In this document: one piece after another, positions 36,779-50,013 of the stretch
How positions within the stretch are numbered: the first letter of the stretch is position 1
How the letters are laid out: each line of letters starts with the position of its first letter
Assembly: GCF_050947875.1 (NCBI RefSeq)
Contig: NC_134574.1
Location: 101,883,469 to 101,947,468, forward strand
Source: Dermacentor variabilis
Taxonomy: Eukaryota > Arthropoda > Arachnida > Ixodida > Ixodidae
Length of the DNA stretch: 64,000 nt
Direction: 5' to 3'
Position numbers and translations under genes: made by a program
The notes under the pieces: generated by a model
What the model saw: the letters and a program-made list of their open reading frames with translations, nothing else
Database searches by the model: none
What the model was told of the DNA's origin: nothing

Positions 36779-39700
36779 CTGCAAGTAGAGCGTGAAGTGT
36801 GAAACTTTCTGCGGAAACGAAGGTAAAGCTGCGGCGAAGAGTGCACTGAAGGCGGTTCGACCTTTCCTTGACATTCAAATGTCTTGCTGGGCGAGTTTGT
36901 CGGGGAGAAGGGGGTGGAGTTAAAGCGCACGGCACACAGTCGCGTGACCTACGCCGGACTAATTAATTATGAGGTTTTACGTGCCAAAACCACTTTATGA
37001 TAATGAGGCACGCTGTAGTGGAGGACTCCGGAAATTTCGACCACCCGAGGTTCTTTCAACGTGCACCTAAATCTAAGCACACGGGTGTTTTCCGCATTTC
37101 ACTCCCATCGAAATGCGGCCGCCGCGGCCGGGATTCGATCCTGCGACCTCGTGTTCAGCAGCCCAACACCATAGCCACTGAGCAACCACGGTGGGTTACC
37201 CGCTGGACTGCTCAATTTTCGTGACTCCACTATTTTCGGGATTGGGCACCCCATTTTTAGACTGCACATATCACAACGGGAACGCCCCACATTTTAAGAC
37301 CGCGCTACCTTCGGGATCGGCCCACGAAAGAATATAGACACGCACATACCCGATAAGGAAAGTGGGGGTATCTCGCACAGAAAGACTTAAAAACTATTCG
37401 TAATACCCGCCGTGGTTGCTTAGTGGCTATGGTGTTGGGCTGCTGAGCACGAGGTCGCGGGATCGAATCCCGGCCGCGGCGACCGCATTTCGATGGAGGC
37501 GAAATGCGAAAACACCCGCGTGCCTTTTGACGTGCACCATTTAGGTGCACGTCAAAGAACCCCGGGTGGTCGAAATTTCTGGAGTCTTCCACTACGGCGT
37601 GCCTCATAATCAGAAAGTGGTTTTGGCGCGTTAAACCCCATAATAAAAATTAAAAACTATTCGTAATGTGGTCCTGAGCAGACAGCCGTCGGCTCCGAGC
37701 CAGTAGCCTAACGATAGCAATTCCTGCGCCACAAAACGAGACAACCGACATTGAAGAAAAAACAAAAAGAACTCAAGCGACCGCAACGGCAGAAACGCTT
37801 GTGTGTGTTTTATACGTCGCTTGTGTTTTGTGGTGCCATTAACATATGACCGTTGACGTAGTACACAAACTAGCCCAGCATGAGGAGGGGAGGCTCTTCT
37901 ATTAAGACAGCAGTTTGCAAAGCACGAAGCACGCTTCCCCATTAATGGGGAAAGCGCTGCAACACTGGTTAAATGAATTCTGTTGAAATCTGCGAGCTGA
38001 GTTCCGATTCAAGTTGCCATCCACTCGGATGGGGCAAAAGTTTCAGAGGAAACGATTGCAGCTTTCTCGAAAAGAGCTGCTTCCCACAGACAGCTTCAGT
38101 GTCTAAATTCGGTTCAGACTGTATGGCACCGTGCTGCAATGTAGATCAGTGGTAATTCTTACCTTTTTTGGACTTAGTCTTCTTCTCTGGAAAAAAAAAA
38201 AAGGAGGAGGAAGCGCCATCGATACAATTAAAGATAGAAGCACCCGTCGTTGCTACGCAGATAACACACACATAGGTTGACAGGTACCGCGAAGTTTGCT
38301 ATCACTGGTGTCTTAATCTACGTGTGTGACCTGGAAAAACTCAAATGAAACGCACTAAATCTGAAAAGTTCTCATTCGGCTCACATTTGAACCAGCCGCA
38401 CACGGGCAATTGCGAAGTAAGCGCAGAAGTGCGAGTGTGTAGAAACGTGTCGTTTGGGTCGGCATGCCGATGAAATTCAATTTCTTTTTTTTTTCTTAGA
38501 ACTCGCTGACTTAGAAGCGCCACACGATTAACAGAGATGGACACGCAATTAGGTAACGAAGCAAAGCACGAAAATCTGCGTGCTATGTAGAAAGCAAATA
38601 TTCAACTTGGAAGCCTACCGCTTTCTTTTGCTGCGTCGTTGCGCAAAGTGTCTGCAGGAGTATACGGCGTCGATCACGAAAAAAAATTGTCAAGTCACTC
38701 AAGTGCACTTGTGCGTTTCGAATTCGGAAGCGCGATGGCTTCCTTAAGTTATGACCTTAAAATAAGACTTCTCCACCTTGATCCACCTTGCTCTAATTTG
38801 TACCAGCATTATTCCACCTCATTGCATCTTATTCTATTTTAATCCACGTTAATCCGACGCATGCAGTACCTGCGTGGTTGCACAGTCAACCACAAAAGTT
38901 TACAGACCACGGGATCTCGAAAAACGTTGAATTTTCGAGCAGCCTTTAAGAGTGCCCAGTGAAACCTTTTATCGTGATAGTGGTCGCGTATACTACAGGT
39001 TTGCGCCCCAATTTAACCCAAAGTCAGTCAATTTAATCAGATCACCATTAAATTAATTTTTCTGCTCATTTTTATCCAACCGCCGCTGTATTTGAGCCAA
39101 ACGCCAGCCAAATTAATCCGAACGCCAGTGAATTTAATCTAAGCCCTTCAAGAACATCCGAATGACACGGCAACCAAATTTGTTCCTAAAGTATAAGGTG
39201 TCGCCATTTTTATTCGAATGGGCAAGGTGGACGACGAATAGCGTTACTACTGCGTGACTAGCGACAACAAACAGTGGACGCCTTTCTTTATTATGTTTTG
39301 AGAGCGGCTCATAAGATCGTTTCTCGCAGACAAGTGTGAAGAAAAATCAGGAAGGGATCGTTAAGAGATTCGGCGACGCACATACGACGCCGTCATGGAT
39401 ACCAGCCGAAACACCAAAGAGTGGCTAACAATGATCATTAGGCACCGGTAAGAGTAGTAGTAGCAAACGTTTATTGCAAGAAGGGGATTGAAGGGTGAGT
39501 GGGTGGGGCCCTCAGTCCAGGGTTCCCCTGGCCTTAGCAGCTCGATTGACTTGGTCGAGGAGGGCCAGTTGGCTCGCCCGTTCTGTGCTAGGAAGCCAGG
39601 TCTCTCTCCCCTTGCCTGTTTCTGGGTATTTGTCCCCAATTTGGGGGAACGGATATTTGGGGGCCGCGAACTGCACACCCGCGTAATGTGGGCAAGAGTG

Positions 39701-42700
39701 GGCCGCTCTCCACACCACGGGCAAGTGTCCGCGTATTGTGTGGGGCTTATGTGGTGTTGTCAGTGTAGGTTTGTGTACGGTTTTGTTTGTAGTCTGCGCT
39801 AATCACGAGCGTGTTCCCAGGTAAGGTCCGGGTGCGGATTACTATATTTTTGACGGTCGCGTCGTTGATTTTCCAAGACGTCACGTGGACTTGTTAGAGG
39901 TTCGTCCATAGTATTCGTCGACGCTCGGATGTGAAATGTGCCAACTAGCCGATCCGCCCTTTCGGTTTCCCCTCCACTCCCGTGTCTTCCGGGCACCACA
40001 CGACGGCATGATGTTCTTGTAAGCCATGCCCCCAAATTTTCAAGGTCACCTTGGGGATATTTCCAATTAAATATAGGCGGCAGGCTACTTGAGAGTCTGT
40101 GAGTACCAGGATTGACTCACCTCTCCGGTCTCTTATCTTTTACGGCTATAGGGCGATTGCTACGTACCGCCTCTGCCGTAATGGCTGATTTTGCTTTGGT
40201 AGAGGCAGTTATGGTCGATCGCTGGCTTACAGCCGCCAGGCGGTATCCTATTTTGTATTTTAGCTACGTCCGTGTAGAGTGATCTGGGAGGCGAGCCGAA
40301 GCGCTTTTGTAGAAGCGTTACAAGCATCTTCGAATGCTAGCGAATTCCACTCTTATAGGCGAAGCTTAAGAGTCCTCCAAATTTTTCTCTATTGCCGCTA
40401 TCGGCAGCTTTCAGTCTAATACGATTGTCGTCTATGCCATTCAAATTCTTATGAAATAGCATTTAACTGCGTGATACACCTGAATAATAGGGCCTAGTCA
40501 CTAGAGAACACAATATACTTATCCTCAGTTTAGAGTTCTCGCAGTTCTAATTCTAAACACCAGAACATCATCGATAGTACTGAAATGACAAATTGAGTGA
40601 TTCAACTACGCCTATTAGGAACTGGTGTGCTTAAGTCACTAGTGATGACGAACCGTTTATTTTCTCCGAGAGTGACAGTTTCATTTGGTTATGTCGTCAC
40701 TAGGTATCCATCAAAGCCTCACAGAATGAACATTTTTACGTATCATTGCCAAATGATAACGCCGAGTCATTGGTGATCGCTAGTGATGCGATCGGTTCGG
40801 TGTACTTTCATGCAGCATAGCATCATGGGGCTATGCTGCATGATGCACTGTCATACTGAAGATAGTGATTCATGATCACTAGTGGCTCAATCTCAGCTCT
40901 TCTGAATTATCATAATTGAACCGTTGTTTAAATGGCTTTTCATTTGATACACATGACGCTATGCTGCATGAAAGCAGAAAACTGGCAATTCCTAGAGATG
41001 CGCTCAGTTTCGTGTCCTCGTAAGCACAGCAGCATTGATGTCAAATGCCCACTGTTAAACAACAAATCATATATGATAACTAGAAAATGCTAGGATGTAG
41101 TTTGCAGGGACGGCATGGCCACAATTAGTTCATGACCGGGGCTGTTGGAGAAATATGGGAGAGGCCTTTGCCCTGCAGTGGGCGTAACCAGGCTGCTGCT
41201 GATGATGATGATGAGTTACTTATCCAGGAAACATTATCCAGGAAAGTAAACCATTCAAAGCTTTCAAAAATAGCATCACTATGTATCTGTTTTCACTGCA
41301 GGCATGACCATTCTTTGTTTTTTCTGTTGTTTCTCACAGTGTGTTCCCAATTGTACATAAATGTTCAATATGAAATAACTCCAGCTTCAATGTTAACCAA
41401 CCACTCTGTATTTCCATCTCGTTTAGAGTTTATTTTATGCGCTGAATGTCTTGTGCTCTCAAATGGGAGCAAGAAGGGCGCAGACTCCTTGTCAGGCATC
41501 CACTTGCCTTTAGGTCTGCGCCCTAGGCAACTGTACCATACGGTGTCTGAATAAACTCTTTGACCTTTCACCTTAATGATCAACGGATCACTTTGATCCA
41601 CATGACAGTGGCGTCCAACACTCGTGCACGTTGTCATTGCATCTATAAAATTAGCATTCTTTCGGCTACTATTGTAACTGATAATTCAGAGTCTATATTA
41701 TCACTAGTGATTAGCTCAGTTCGCCGTGCGTTATCAGTTAGCAATGGTAGCATAAAAAAATCTTATTTATGACATTTTGATAGACATCATTTCGACGGGC
41801 ACGAATGATCACTAGCGCTGTCACGCCAGCGATTCATGATCGCTAATCATTCTCAGCGTCTCTGAATTATGATAGTTTAATCGTCCTTTAATGGCTTTTT
41901 CATTTGATATCTATGACGCTCTACTGCCTGAAAGTAGGAGAACACCAAACCGAGTGCATCACTAGTGATCACTAATGGCTTGGTGTAATCATTTGGGATG
42001 ATACTAAAAAATTATCATTCTATGACAGATTGATATCAATGGCGATATGCTTGAATGAAAGCTGCCAGAAAATAAGTGATTTATAATCATTAGTGACTTA
42101 GGCACGCCAGTTCCTAATGAGCGTGGTTGAAGCACTCATTTTATGACATTTATAGTGCTCAAAACAGCGAGGACAATGAACTGAGCATAAGTACGTAGGG
42201 TTAACTAGTGATTAGGCCCTATTAGTTGTATCACGCAGTTAACTGCTAATTTTATGAGAATTTGAATAGTGTCCACAACGACGTATTCGATTGAAGGTTA
42301 CCGATAGCGGCAGTAGGAAAAAGTGATTCGTATTCGTTAGTGACCAAGGCCCACCAGTGCCTAATGATCATCATTGAGTCACTCCGGTGTTTCGGTTGAT
42401 ACCCATGACGACACCGTACCCGCGTCACCAAATTTCTTAAAGGGCCCCTCACCAGGTCTGGTCATTTTGAGCTGACAAGCGCAGATCATAAAATGCGCGC
42501 CAACGAGCATGTTTGCAAATAATTACATCGCTACGCGCCATGGAAAGGTCTGAAATTTCAATCCGAACGCCGTTTCCCTCTTCACTCGCGGCGAATGCGC
42601 CCGGAGAGGGACGTTGACGTAGTCGGGCTCCTGCGCCAACGTAATCGTGTCCGCAGTGTGACGTCGCTCGTGGTGACACGTGACTTCGAGAATTATTCAA

Positions 42701-45700
42701 GACATCTGTTATCTGTGCGACTTGTTGCTTGAATTAACGAATTAAGTTTAGAGAAATAAAACACACAAACGGAATGTCTGAGTGTCTGTTTTACTTCCCA
42801 CCGAAGCAAGAGAGATGTACTTCCGCTTCGTCTGCTTGTTCCCACGGTCGTGCGGTCACGTTCGCAGGTACCGAAACTATGCCATTTTCTACCGTGTTCC
42901 AGCGCGTGAACACGCTCTGCCATCCGCTTGTTCTGCCTCAGTATTCGTGTAGCACTGAATTATACCGCTAGTCATGGCGCAGTGAGCGAAATCGCGTAGC
43001 GCAAGGGAAAAAAGCGAGGAGAAAAAAGATGAAGGCGGCGCCTATGCGTCACATGGTCCTCGAGGTCTGGTATGTGAGAACGCAATGAAGGAATTTCGCT
43101 TGCGAAGGCTAGACGGGGTGAGTGGAAAGAGCGTCTTGCTTGGCAGTGGAGCCCGCCTGCTGAAATCATAGGTTCGCGGCACTGAAATATTTCTATGTCG
43201 GCTATTAATCAGCCGATTTGAAAAAAAGTTTTGCTGCAGAACGCTCCCAAGAGGACACGTAACAACTTGCAGCGCATAACCAAAATTTGCTATGGGGCCT
43301 AGTGAGGGTCTCTTTAAGACCCCATGCTGATTTTTACTCGCATTTGTCTGCGAGAATTTCTGTTATCTCAGTTGTTCTCAAACCACAAAAAAGAGAAGTG
43401 TTCGAAGCTGTCGCTGGTCACGTGGACGGAATGCTATGTCTCCCCCATATCGACTTTTTAATTTGTATAAGATATGAATCCATCTCAGAAAATCTTTAGT
43501 TGCCGTGAAATTCGAACATTCCGCCATCTTTGGAATAAATTCGTTGGTGTTTGGATTAATTTGGCTGGCGGTTGGATGAGATACAGTGGTTATCGGATTA
43601 AGTTGAGTGGCGCGGGGATTAACCAGACTTGAAGTTCGATTAATTTCACTGGCGCTCGAATTAAATTGAGCGCGAAATCCTGCAGCACAGGCTGGAAATG
43701 CGAATACCAGGCTGGGTTATGAGGTTGCGGTTACCAAGCCATGAATGACAATAGCGAAGCTGAAGAGCGAAGCTTGAGCCCTTTCGTTAAACTACAATGT
43801 GTTTGTAAAATTTGTGCCGCTTCAGCGTTATCGTTGAAAAAGATGACAGAAATGCAGCACGTTACCGATTACGTCGCTGCCACTGCTTTACACCAGCGCT
43901 AAAGTAGAATATGTAAATCACTGCAGCATTGCTCTAACACGCGCTCTGGATAGGCACTGCGCCCCAGATGTCGCCACCAGCGTTGTTGCCATTTCGTTAC
44001 CGTACACCTCTCCGACAGCCCGGCATACGCAAACGTTGAGGAGTTTACGTAGAAACTAAAAAAAGAAACCTATGTTTAGCTTTTTCTCGGGTGTCGTCAT
44101 CCGTAAACATTCGTGGACGTCCCGTGACCTGCACATGAGGCAGCGATTGATAAGCCGAGCAAATACGTCAGCCAGAACAGTGTGCTTCAATGTTAACTTC
44201 CTATCGCAAGTTTAAAAGCGAATCGCCTTGCGGGTGTCCGGTGGCTGTTATGCGTGGAAAGATTTGAGAGAGGCGCCAACTCGGGGGAAGAGAGAGGAAG
44301 CGCTCCCCGCGCTTAAGATAACCCTTCTTTCCTGCGGCCCTCTCTCGCGTTTAGACAGCTTTTTTTTTTTTTTTTCCTAATCACGCAGGTCTACACCCCT
44401 CGTTTTCGCTGTGCCGCTATCCGCACGAAATCTTGGTCACCACTAAAACCTTACTCGGCTCCTCCTCCTCGTTGTCGTTGGAGTCCTCCTGTTCCGCAGC
44501 TTTCCGCTGCTTGGCGTTTTTGGCGGGCTTCACCGGTTTCGCCTTGGAGGCTGCGTAATTATAACACAAGCGTCACTACGCTCAAGCATCCGCCGCCGGA
44601 CAGCACCAATCAATGAGTCAATCAATCAACAATCAATAAATCATTCAATCAAGTTGTCTTTTCGCCGCAGACAATACATTGTTACTGCGAAAATAGGGGG
44701 CCAGAGAAAAAAAGCTGCATCTGTGCAGCTTGACTAAGCTCTAGCCACCCGTGCAGCAGCAGTGGCACGACAATTTGTTATATGGATTCAGTTATATAAA
44801 CATATTAGCAAATAAAGAAACGATCACACAATCCCATTACAAATGGTAGTCACAAGAACAATTACACAGAATACATATTTCAATGAACAATTAGACACAT
44901 AAGCAGTTCCAGTACGATCACACAAACAGGTCAAATAAGCTATTGTTAGTAAGGGCCAGAACGTCAACATTTTTCTGGTCTAGCTCATTTAGTGCAGTTG
45001 CCAGTGCGTATTCAAGTCTTTCTTTCCTATAATGGGTGCGTGAGAAGGGAACGTAGTATGGCAGTTGTTAACTGAAAGGGTAGTAAATTGTACTTTTCTT
45101 GAGATTTCATAATTTTTGGATAGCTCCGCCCTATACCTAATGTGGCGTTTTATAGGTTCCTAATAACTTGTATTTGAATATATTGTGGATTTTCATAACT
45201 TTATGTTTATGAAAGAGCGGTTCTGTGTGCTCTAAGAATGAGGAATTTTCTATTGATCGAAGTGCTTTTTTTTCTGAATGAGGAAAAGTTCAGAAGCGCC
45301 TTTTTTTTTTTTTAATTGTCCTTTTATGCGTCTCATCGGTTGCTACCTGTGCTTCTGTCTAAGTTAGGTTATCCGATCATTATCTTACTGTCTTACAGGC
45401 TTTCATGGTCATCGCGGCCGAGGTGTGATCCCCGATAAAGGCCGTAATGGCTGGCACGAGCTAACGCAAGCAAATAACATCCCAGCTTACAGCACCACTC
45501 GGACCACGTGCGCGTTTACTACACCACGTGCCAAAGTGCCGCGATGTCCTACTTTCACCTGATTTAACTTCTGCGACGTGACGTCACGACACGTGCGCCT
45601 CTAGGGAAATGAAACCGAAGACTGCTTCGTAAAGAGGCTACTATAGTAAAGTTTGGGCCCTCTGAAACTTCCCAGTATTTTTTTTTTCTGGAGTGGCGGG

Positions 45701-48700
45701 GTCCAGAATCTTTTTTTCACCGCAATCAAATGAATAATCGAAACTATTATGCCAATAGTTTTTTTTATCATATATTTCCTCGTAGAAGGCAGTATGCGCC
45801 TGTCGCTTCTATAGAGGAAAAAGAAAAAGAAAAAAAGCTAAGTAGCGACAGCCTATGAAGTGCCGCATATTCAGGAATTTAATCCATCTAGGCTAGGACA
45901 CATTTTCGCGAGATTAGGATGTAGAGTATATCTTAACTGGAAATGCGCCTTAACTTAAAGACACTACTTCATTTGGTCAAGTCTGGCTCAAGACAGCGCC
46001 TGACGTGAACGTGCCTGAGATATTTCACCGCGTTTCCTTAGGCGAGTTCACCTCAGGCGTTGTTCCTTGAGCCGGACTTGACCAAGTGGTGGCTTCAAGC
46101 ACATTTCTGAATACGGGACTGACTATCAGAGGCACTTACCCGCTTTCTTGGCTTTCTTAGCCGTGTCACCTTCCCCTTCCTCGTCTTCGGACGGCGCGTC
46201 TGAAATTACAATATGCAAATTCACATCTCCGCAAATGGCCGCTGAACGAGGACACTTACCCTGCTCCTTTGCCGCTGCATCACCTGCCTTTTCCGCTGCA
46301 TCATCTTTAAAGATACACAATAAAACAGAGTTAATTCAAAACAAAGTGGGCCACTTTTGCGTGTCTTGGTTTAGGGTGCAAATCAAAGCAGGGGCATGGG
46401 GGGGGGGGGGGGTCATTACAGAGAAACACCAAAACGCGCTCATTCAAACACCAATATTTTTCACTAAAATGTTATTCACCAACATTAATCACCAGAATTA
46501 CTCCGCAGAATCCATTTACGCACATACATACATTAGAAGATAACTACAAGGTGTCCGGAGCTGCAACACAAGTTTGCGCACTTGAAAAAACAAATGTTCA
46601 TAATGAATGACAGTCTAAAGACTCACTGAAAATGACAATCGCGAATCGAAGTATATTAGTTGATTTTGCGTCACTAAGTCGATCATTTGTAGAGAAAATG
46701 AAAATCAAAAAGCCTTATTTCTCAACGTTATGTTAGTGTGACGTCAAGAGTTTTAATATCTTTTTTCCTGTGCTGAGTGAGCAGCCGTTGCGGCTGCTAA
46801 TTAAATGCTTTTAAAGCTGGCCTACTTCAGCCTTTTGATCTCTTGAATTGTTTTTAGCGGTGATACCTTCTACAACACAAAGAAAACGCAGCACGGACGA
46901 CGCCGCCGCGATGAAGTTCCTGCACCAGCTGGCTGTGACGTCATAAAACTGACGGCGCCAGCTCGAGCACAGTTACGACGTCGCAGTTCAATACCGAAGG
47001 TAACAAATTGGTTTTCGTTTGATAAGTGTCGCTTTACTTAGTGGTATCCACATCAATGTAGATTAAATGCACAAGCGTTGTTACAATAGCCTGAGCAAAT
47101 TAGCGAGTCGCTCGGTGAGCGAGTCGGCGCGTTATTGAGCGAGTGAAATGCTTCAATTCAGTCGGTCACTGACGTAGCGAACATCCTAGGATGTTCGCTA
47201 CGTCAGTGACCGACTGGGGAGAGCTAGGGAGAGCTCTCCCTATACCGACTAGGGAGAGCTCTCCCTATACTCGCGGAACTTTGAAGTGGCAATGAGGAGA
47301 AAACCTGTCAGGGCTGAACTTTTTTTTCACGTGTCACAGCACCAAACACGCTGGGAGGCTTTGACGGCGCTTTCGCCCACTTGGTACGAATACTGCATGA
47401 GCGCGCCTGATTTCATTCGTACAACTAGCTCCTCTCGAAATGGTTACGCATTTGCCCAAACGCGGAACTGAAATGCAGTAAAATAAGTAAAGTTTGCCAT
47501 TCTGTAGCGTTGTTTCATTTTGTCGCAGTAAATAAGGTTTTAGCGTTTTCTCTTCCTCAGCTTATAAGCTAGCGCGGATAATCACGTGGGGCCCTTTATT
47601 CAAGAGCACTTTACTTGCGTTCACTTTGCCTCTGCGGCTTTCCCTTCTTGCCACGTAATGTTGTTCGCGAGTTTAAGCAAGACGTTTATGAAAATGCCGA
47701 AGGACGGCCGCCGTCAAAACGCCTTTTTTTTTTTTTCCAAAGCTATCCTTCCCGCGTTTGAGCACGCGGTTAGGGAAAATGCAACGCTCATTCTTACCGT
47801 CGTCACTGTTCAGGTTGCTCTCTTCTGTGGGTAGAACAAACGGTAATCGTGATGGTCAGCATGACTGTTGTTGCAAGGATTAGCGAGCTGCCAATCACCG
47901 AGAGTGCACACATTCTTTAATCTGTACCCTAATTGTTTCACCTTGCACCATTTTGAACGTATTTTGTTTTGTCAGAGAGTTTTAGCGTGTCCAGTATTCC
48001 GGTATACGGAATGTTGTTTGCGTAATACAGGGTTATACCAGGTGATACGCTGGTATCGACATCTCGTTCAGCCACAGTGCCTTACAATGCCCTGCAAAGC
48101 TCTGCGCCCCCAGGGGGCCCCGCCATTCGGGCCGCTCACTACGATCGGTAGTCCGCGAATGGTACCGGAATACCGGGCACGCTAAAACACGAACTGTTTG
48201 TAGACTAATCGATTGGTGATAACGAGAACGCTCGGAAAGTGGGAGGTTTTATAAGGAACGGGCAACGACTCTCAAAGCGGAGCCTTACCAGCGCGCACAC
48301 ACACACGCTCAAAGTGTGCTTCTCCCTCGCGAGCTTCCCTGCAAAGCTCGCCAACAGCCCGTGTGCACTCACCTTCATCTTCATCTTCCTCCACTGTTAG
48401 GAAGGAGGAAAGCGGTGAGAGTGTTGTTAGAGTCAAATAAACACCCTGGCTCCAAATAACGGCAATACTCTCGAGCGCCCTCGGTAAGCGCTGAATTGCA
48501 TAGAATCTTAACTATTCGAAAACCCAAAGATGATCAGGGATTCAACGAAGCGCGCTATGTAGACGCGCGGTCTAGAAATCCCGGTCCACAAGTTCAAAAT
48601 TGGCTGGCTATTGAAATTTTACTTAAGCGACAGTAAAGGAAAATACTAGGCCGAGCTAGATTGAAAGACTAGGCCTCTTGCAACCAAGAATTAGTCGTTC

Positions 48701-49925
48701 GTAGTGATAATACAGATTTGTAAGCGAGGAAATGACCGAAATTGAAGCTCGGAATGACGCCACCTGTTGTCTGCTATGGTACGTCTCACGTGACATCAGC
48801 TTTGGCCGATTCAAAGACAGCGGCATAGACGGAGATCACGTGGAGATTACGTAAACTACTCCGTTTTAAGGTTGGCGCTTCAAATTAAGAAAGAGTAGCG
48901 GTACTTTTGGCGGCGATTTTCGACGAAACAGAGTGACATATTGGCACACAGAGAACAGTGGCAGACTTCTATAGACGAATATTCTATCAGTGTATCTCGG
49001 TGTAATATTTTCCTTTAGTTTCCTTATAAGGATTGTGAGAAATTATTTTGATGTCAACTAACTCTCTGAAATAGTATTGTCACTCCTCACAAGTTCACCG
49101 ATTTTCCTATTTTAATCATGGCACGAGGAAAAATAGCCATTACCACTCTAGACCGACAGACGGCGGCTTTGAACATCGTTATATGTTTGCGTTCAATAAA
49201 GGGGCACCGGATCACTTTTTGAACACCGTAAGAAAACGTTTTTGACACAATACAAATTTTACTTCAGATATAGTGTCAAGCTGCTGGCGCAATAATCTTG
49301 TCATTCTTCGCAAACTAGGTAATACGAGGAACTTTCCACTAATGACACGCAAAAAAATAGCCATTAACATTTTCCGCTGGCAGCTGGCATGGCAGAAATC
49401 TGCTAATTTTGCATACATTCAAGGGACACAGAAACACATTTCGAGCGTGGTTAAGAAAACGTCCCCGATGCGAGTTGACATTAAACTGCTGCATGCTGCG
49501 GCATGTCGCTTGCTTTGTTTTGCGACTTTCAAAAAACCCCGCCTTTTTCTTTTTTGCCTGGAGCGACGTCAGCGATGACGTTGCACGAAGCGCGACGGCC
49601 GATAGACGCCAGCCGTCCGCACCATTCGAGATATTGTTTAAGGTGAAGCCATCCTTGACGCGTCTCGCCCGTCTCGCCGCCACTCCTCAGTATTTTTTTT
49701 TTTTTTTCAAGATGCCAACCTCGAAGATCGACCATTAGCTCGCACAGCGTAATGAAATTTCATCATAGTCGGTCCAGTGATTGCCACGTAAGAACATTTC
49801 TGTATTTTTCAAGTATTCGACTGAGAAACTCGTTGGGTGGCCCCGAGCTAAATATGTGTCCTTTGGCAAAGAAGCTAACTCGAAATGTATACTTACGCGC
49901 TGCACGGTGTCAGGGTAAATAGAAA

Positions 49926-50013
<88 letters not shown>

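Larger units (their letters stand above)
40381..42420. mobile_element. Fold-back element with ~550 bp inverted arms
   Basis: The left arm (about 40381-40960) and right arm (about 41880-42330) are inverse copies at roughly 75-80%. Examples are TTGCCGCTATCGG / CCGATAGCGGCA, GCGTGATACAC / TGTATCACGC, ATAGGGCCTAGTCACTAG / CTAGTGATTAGGCCCTAT and CTATTAGGAACTGG / CCAGTTCCTAATGAG. Words like TCACTAGTGATCACTA recur inside both arms. The centre holds a LINE tail (41105-41213). A hairpin CATGCAGCATAGC..GCTATGCTGCATG lies at 40811-40843. No transposase was seen. Confidence 0.72.

Noticed and set aside
49894..49896. A 3 nt micro-exon (CGC, minus) between a (TTTC)n tract ending GCAG and GTAAGTATAC
   Set aside because: The donor is strong and the phase fits, but three bases cannot be supported without transcripts, and the pyrimidine tract is a microsatellite.
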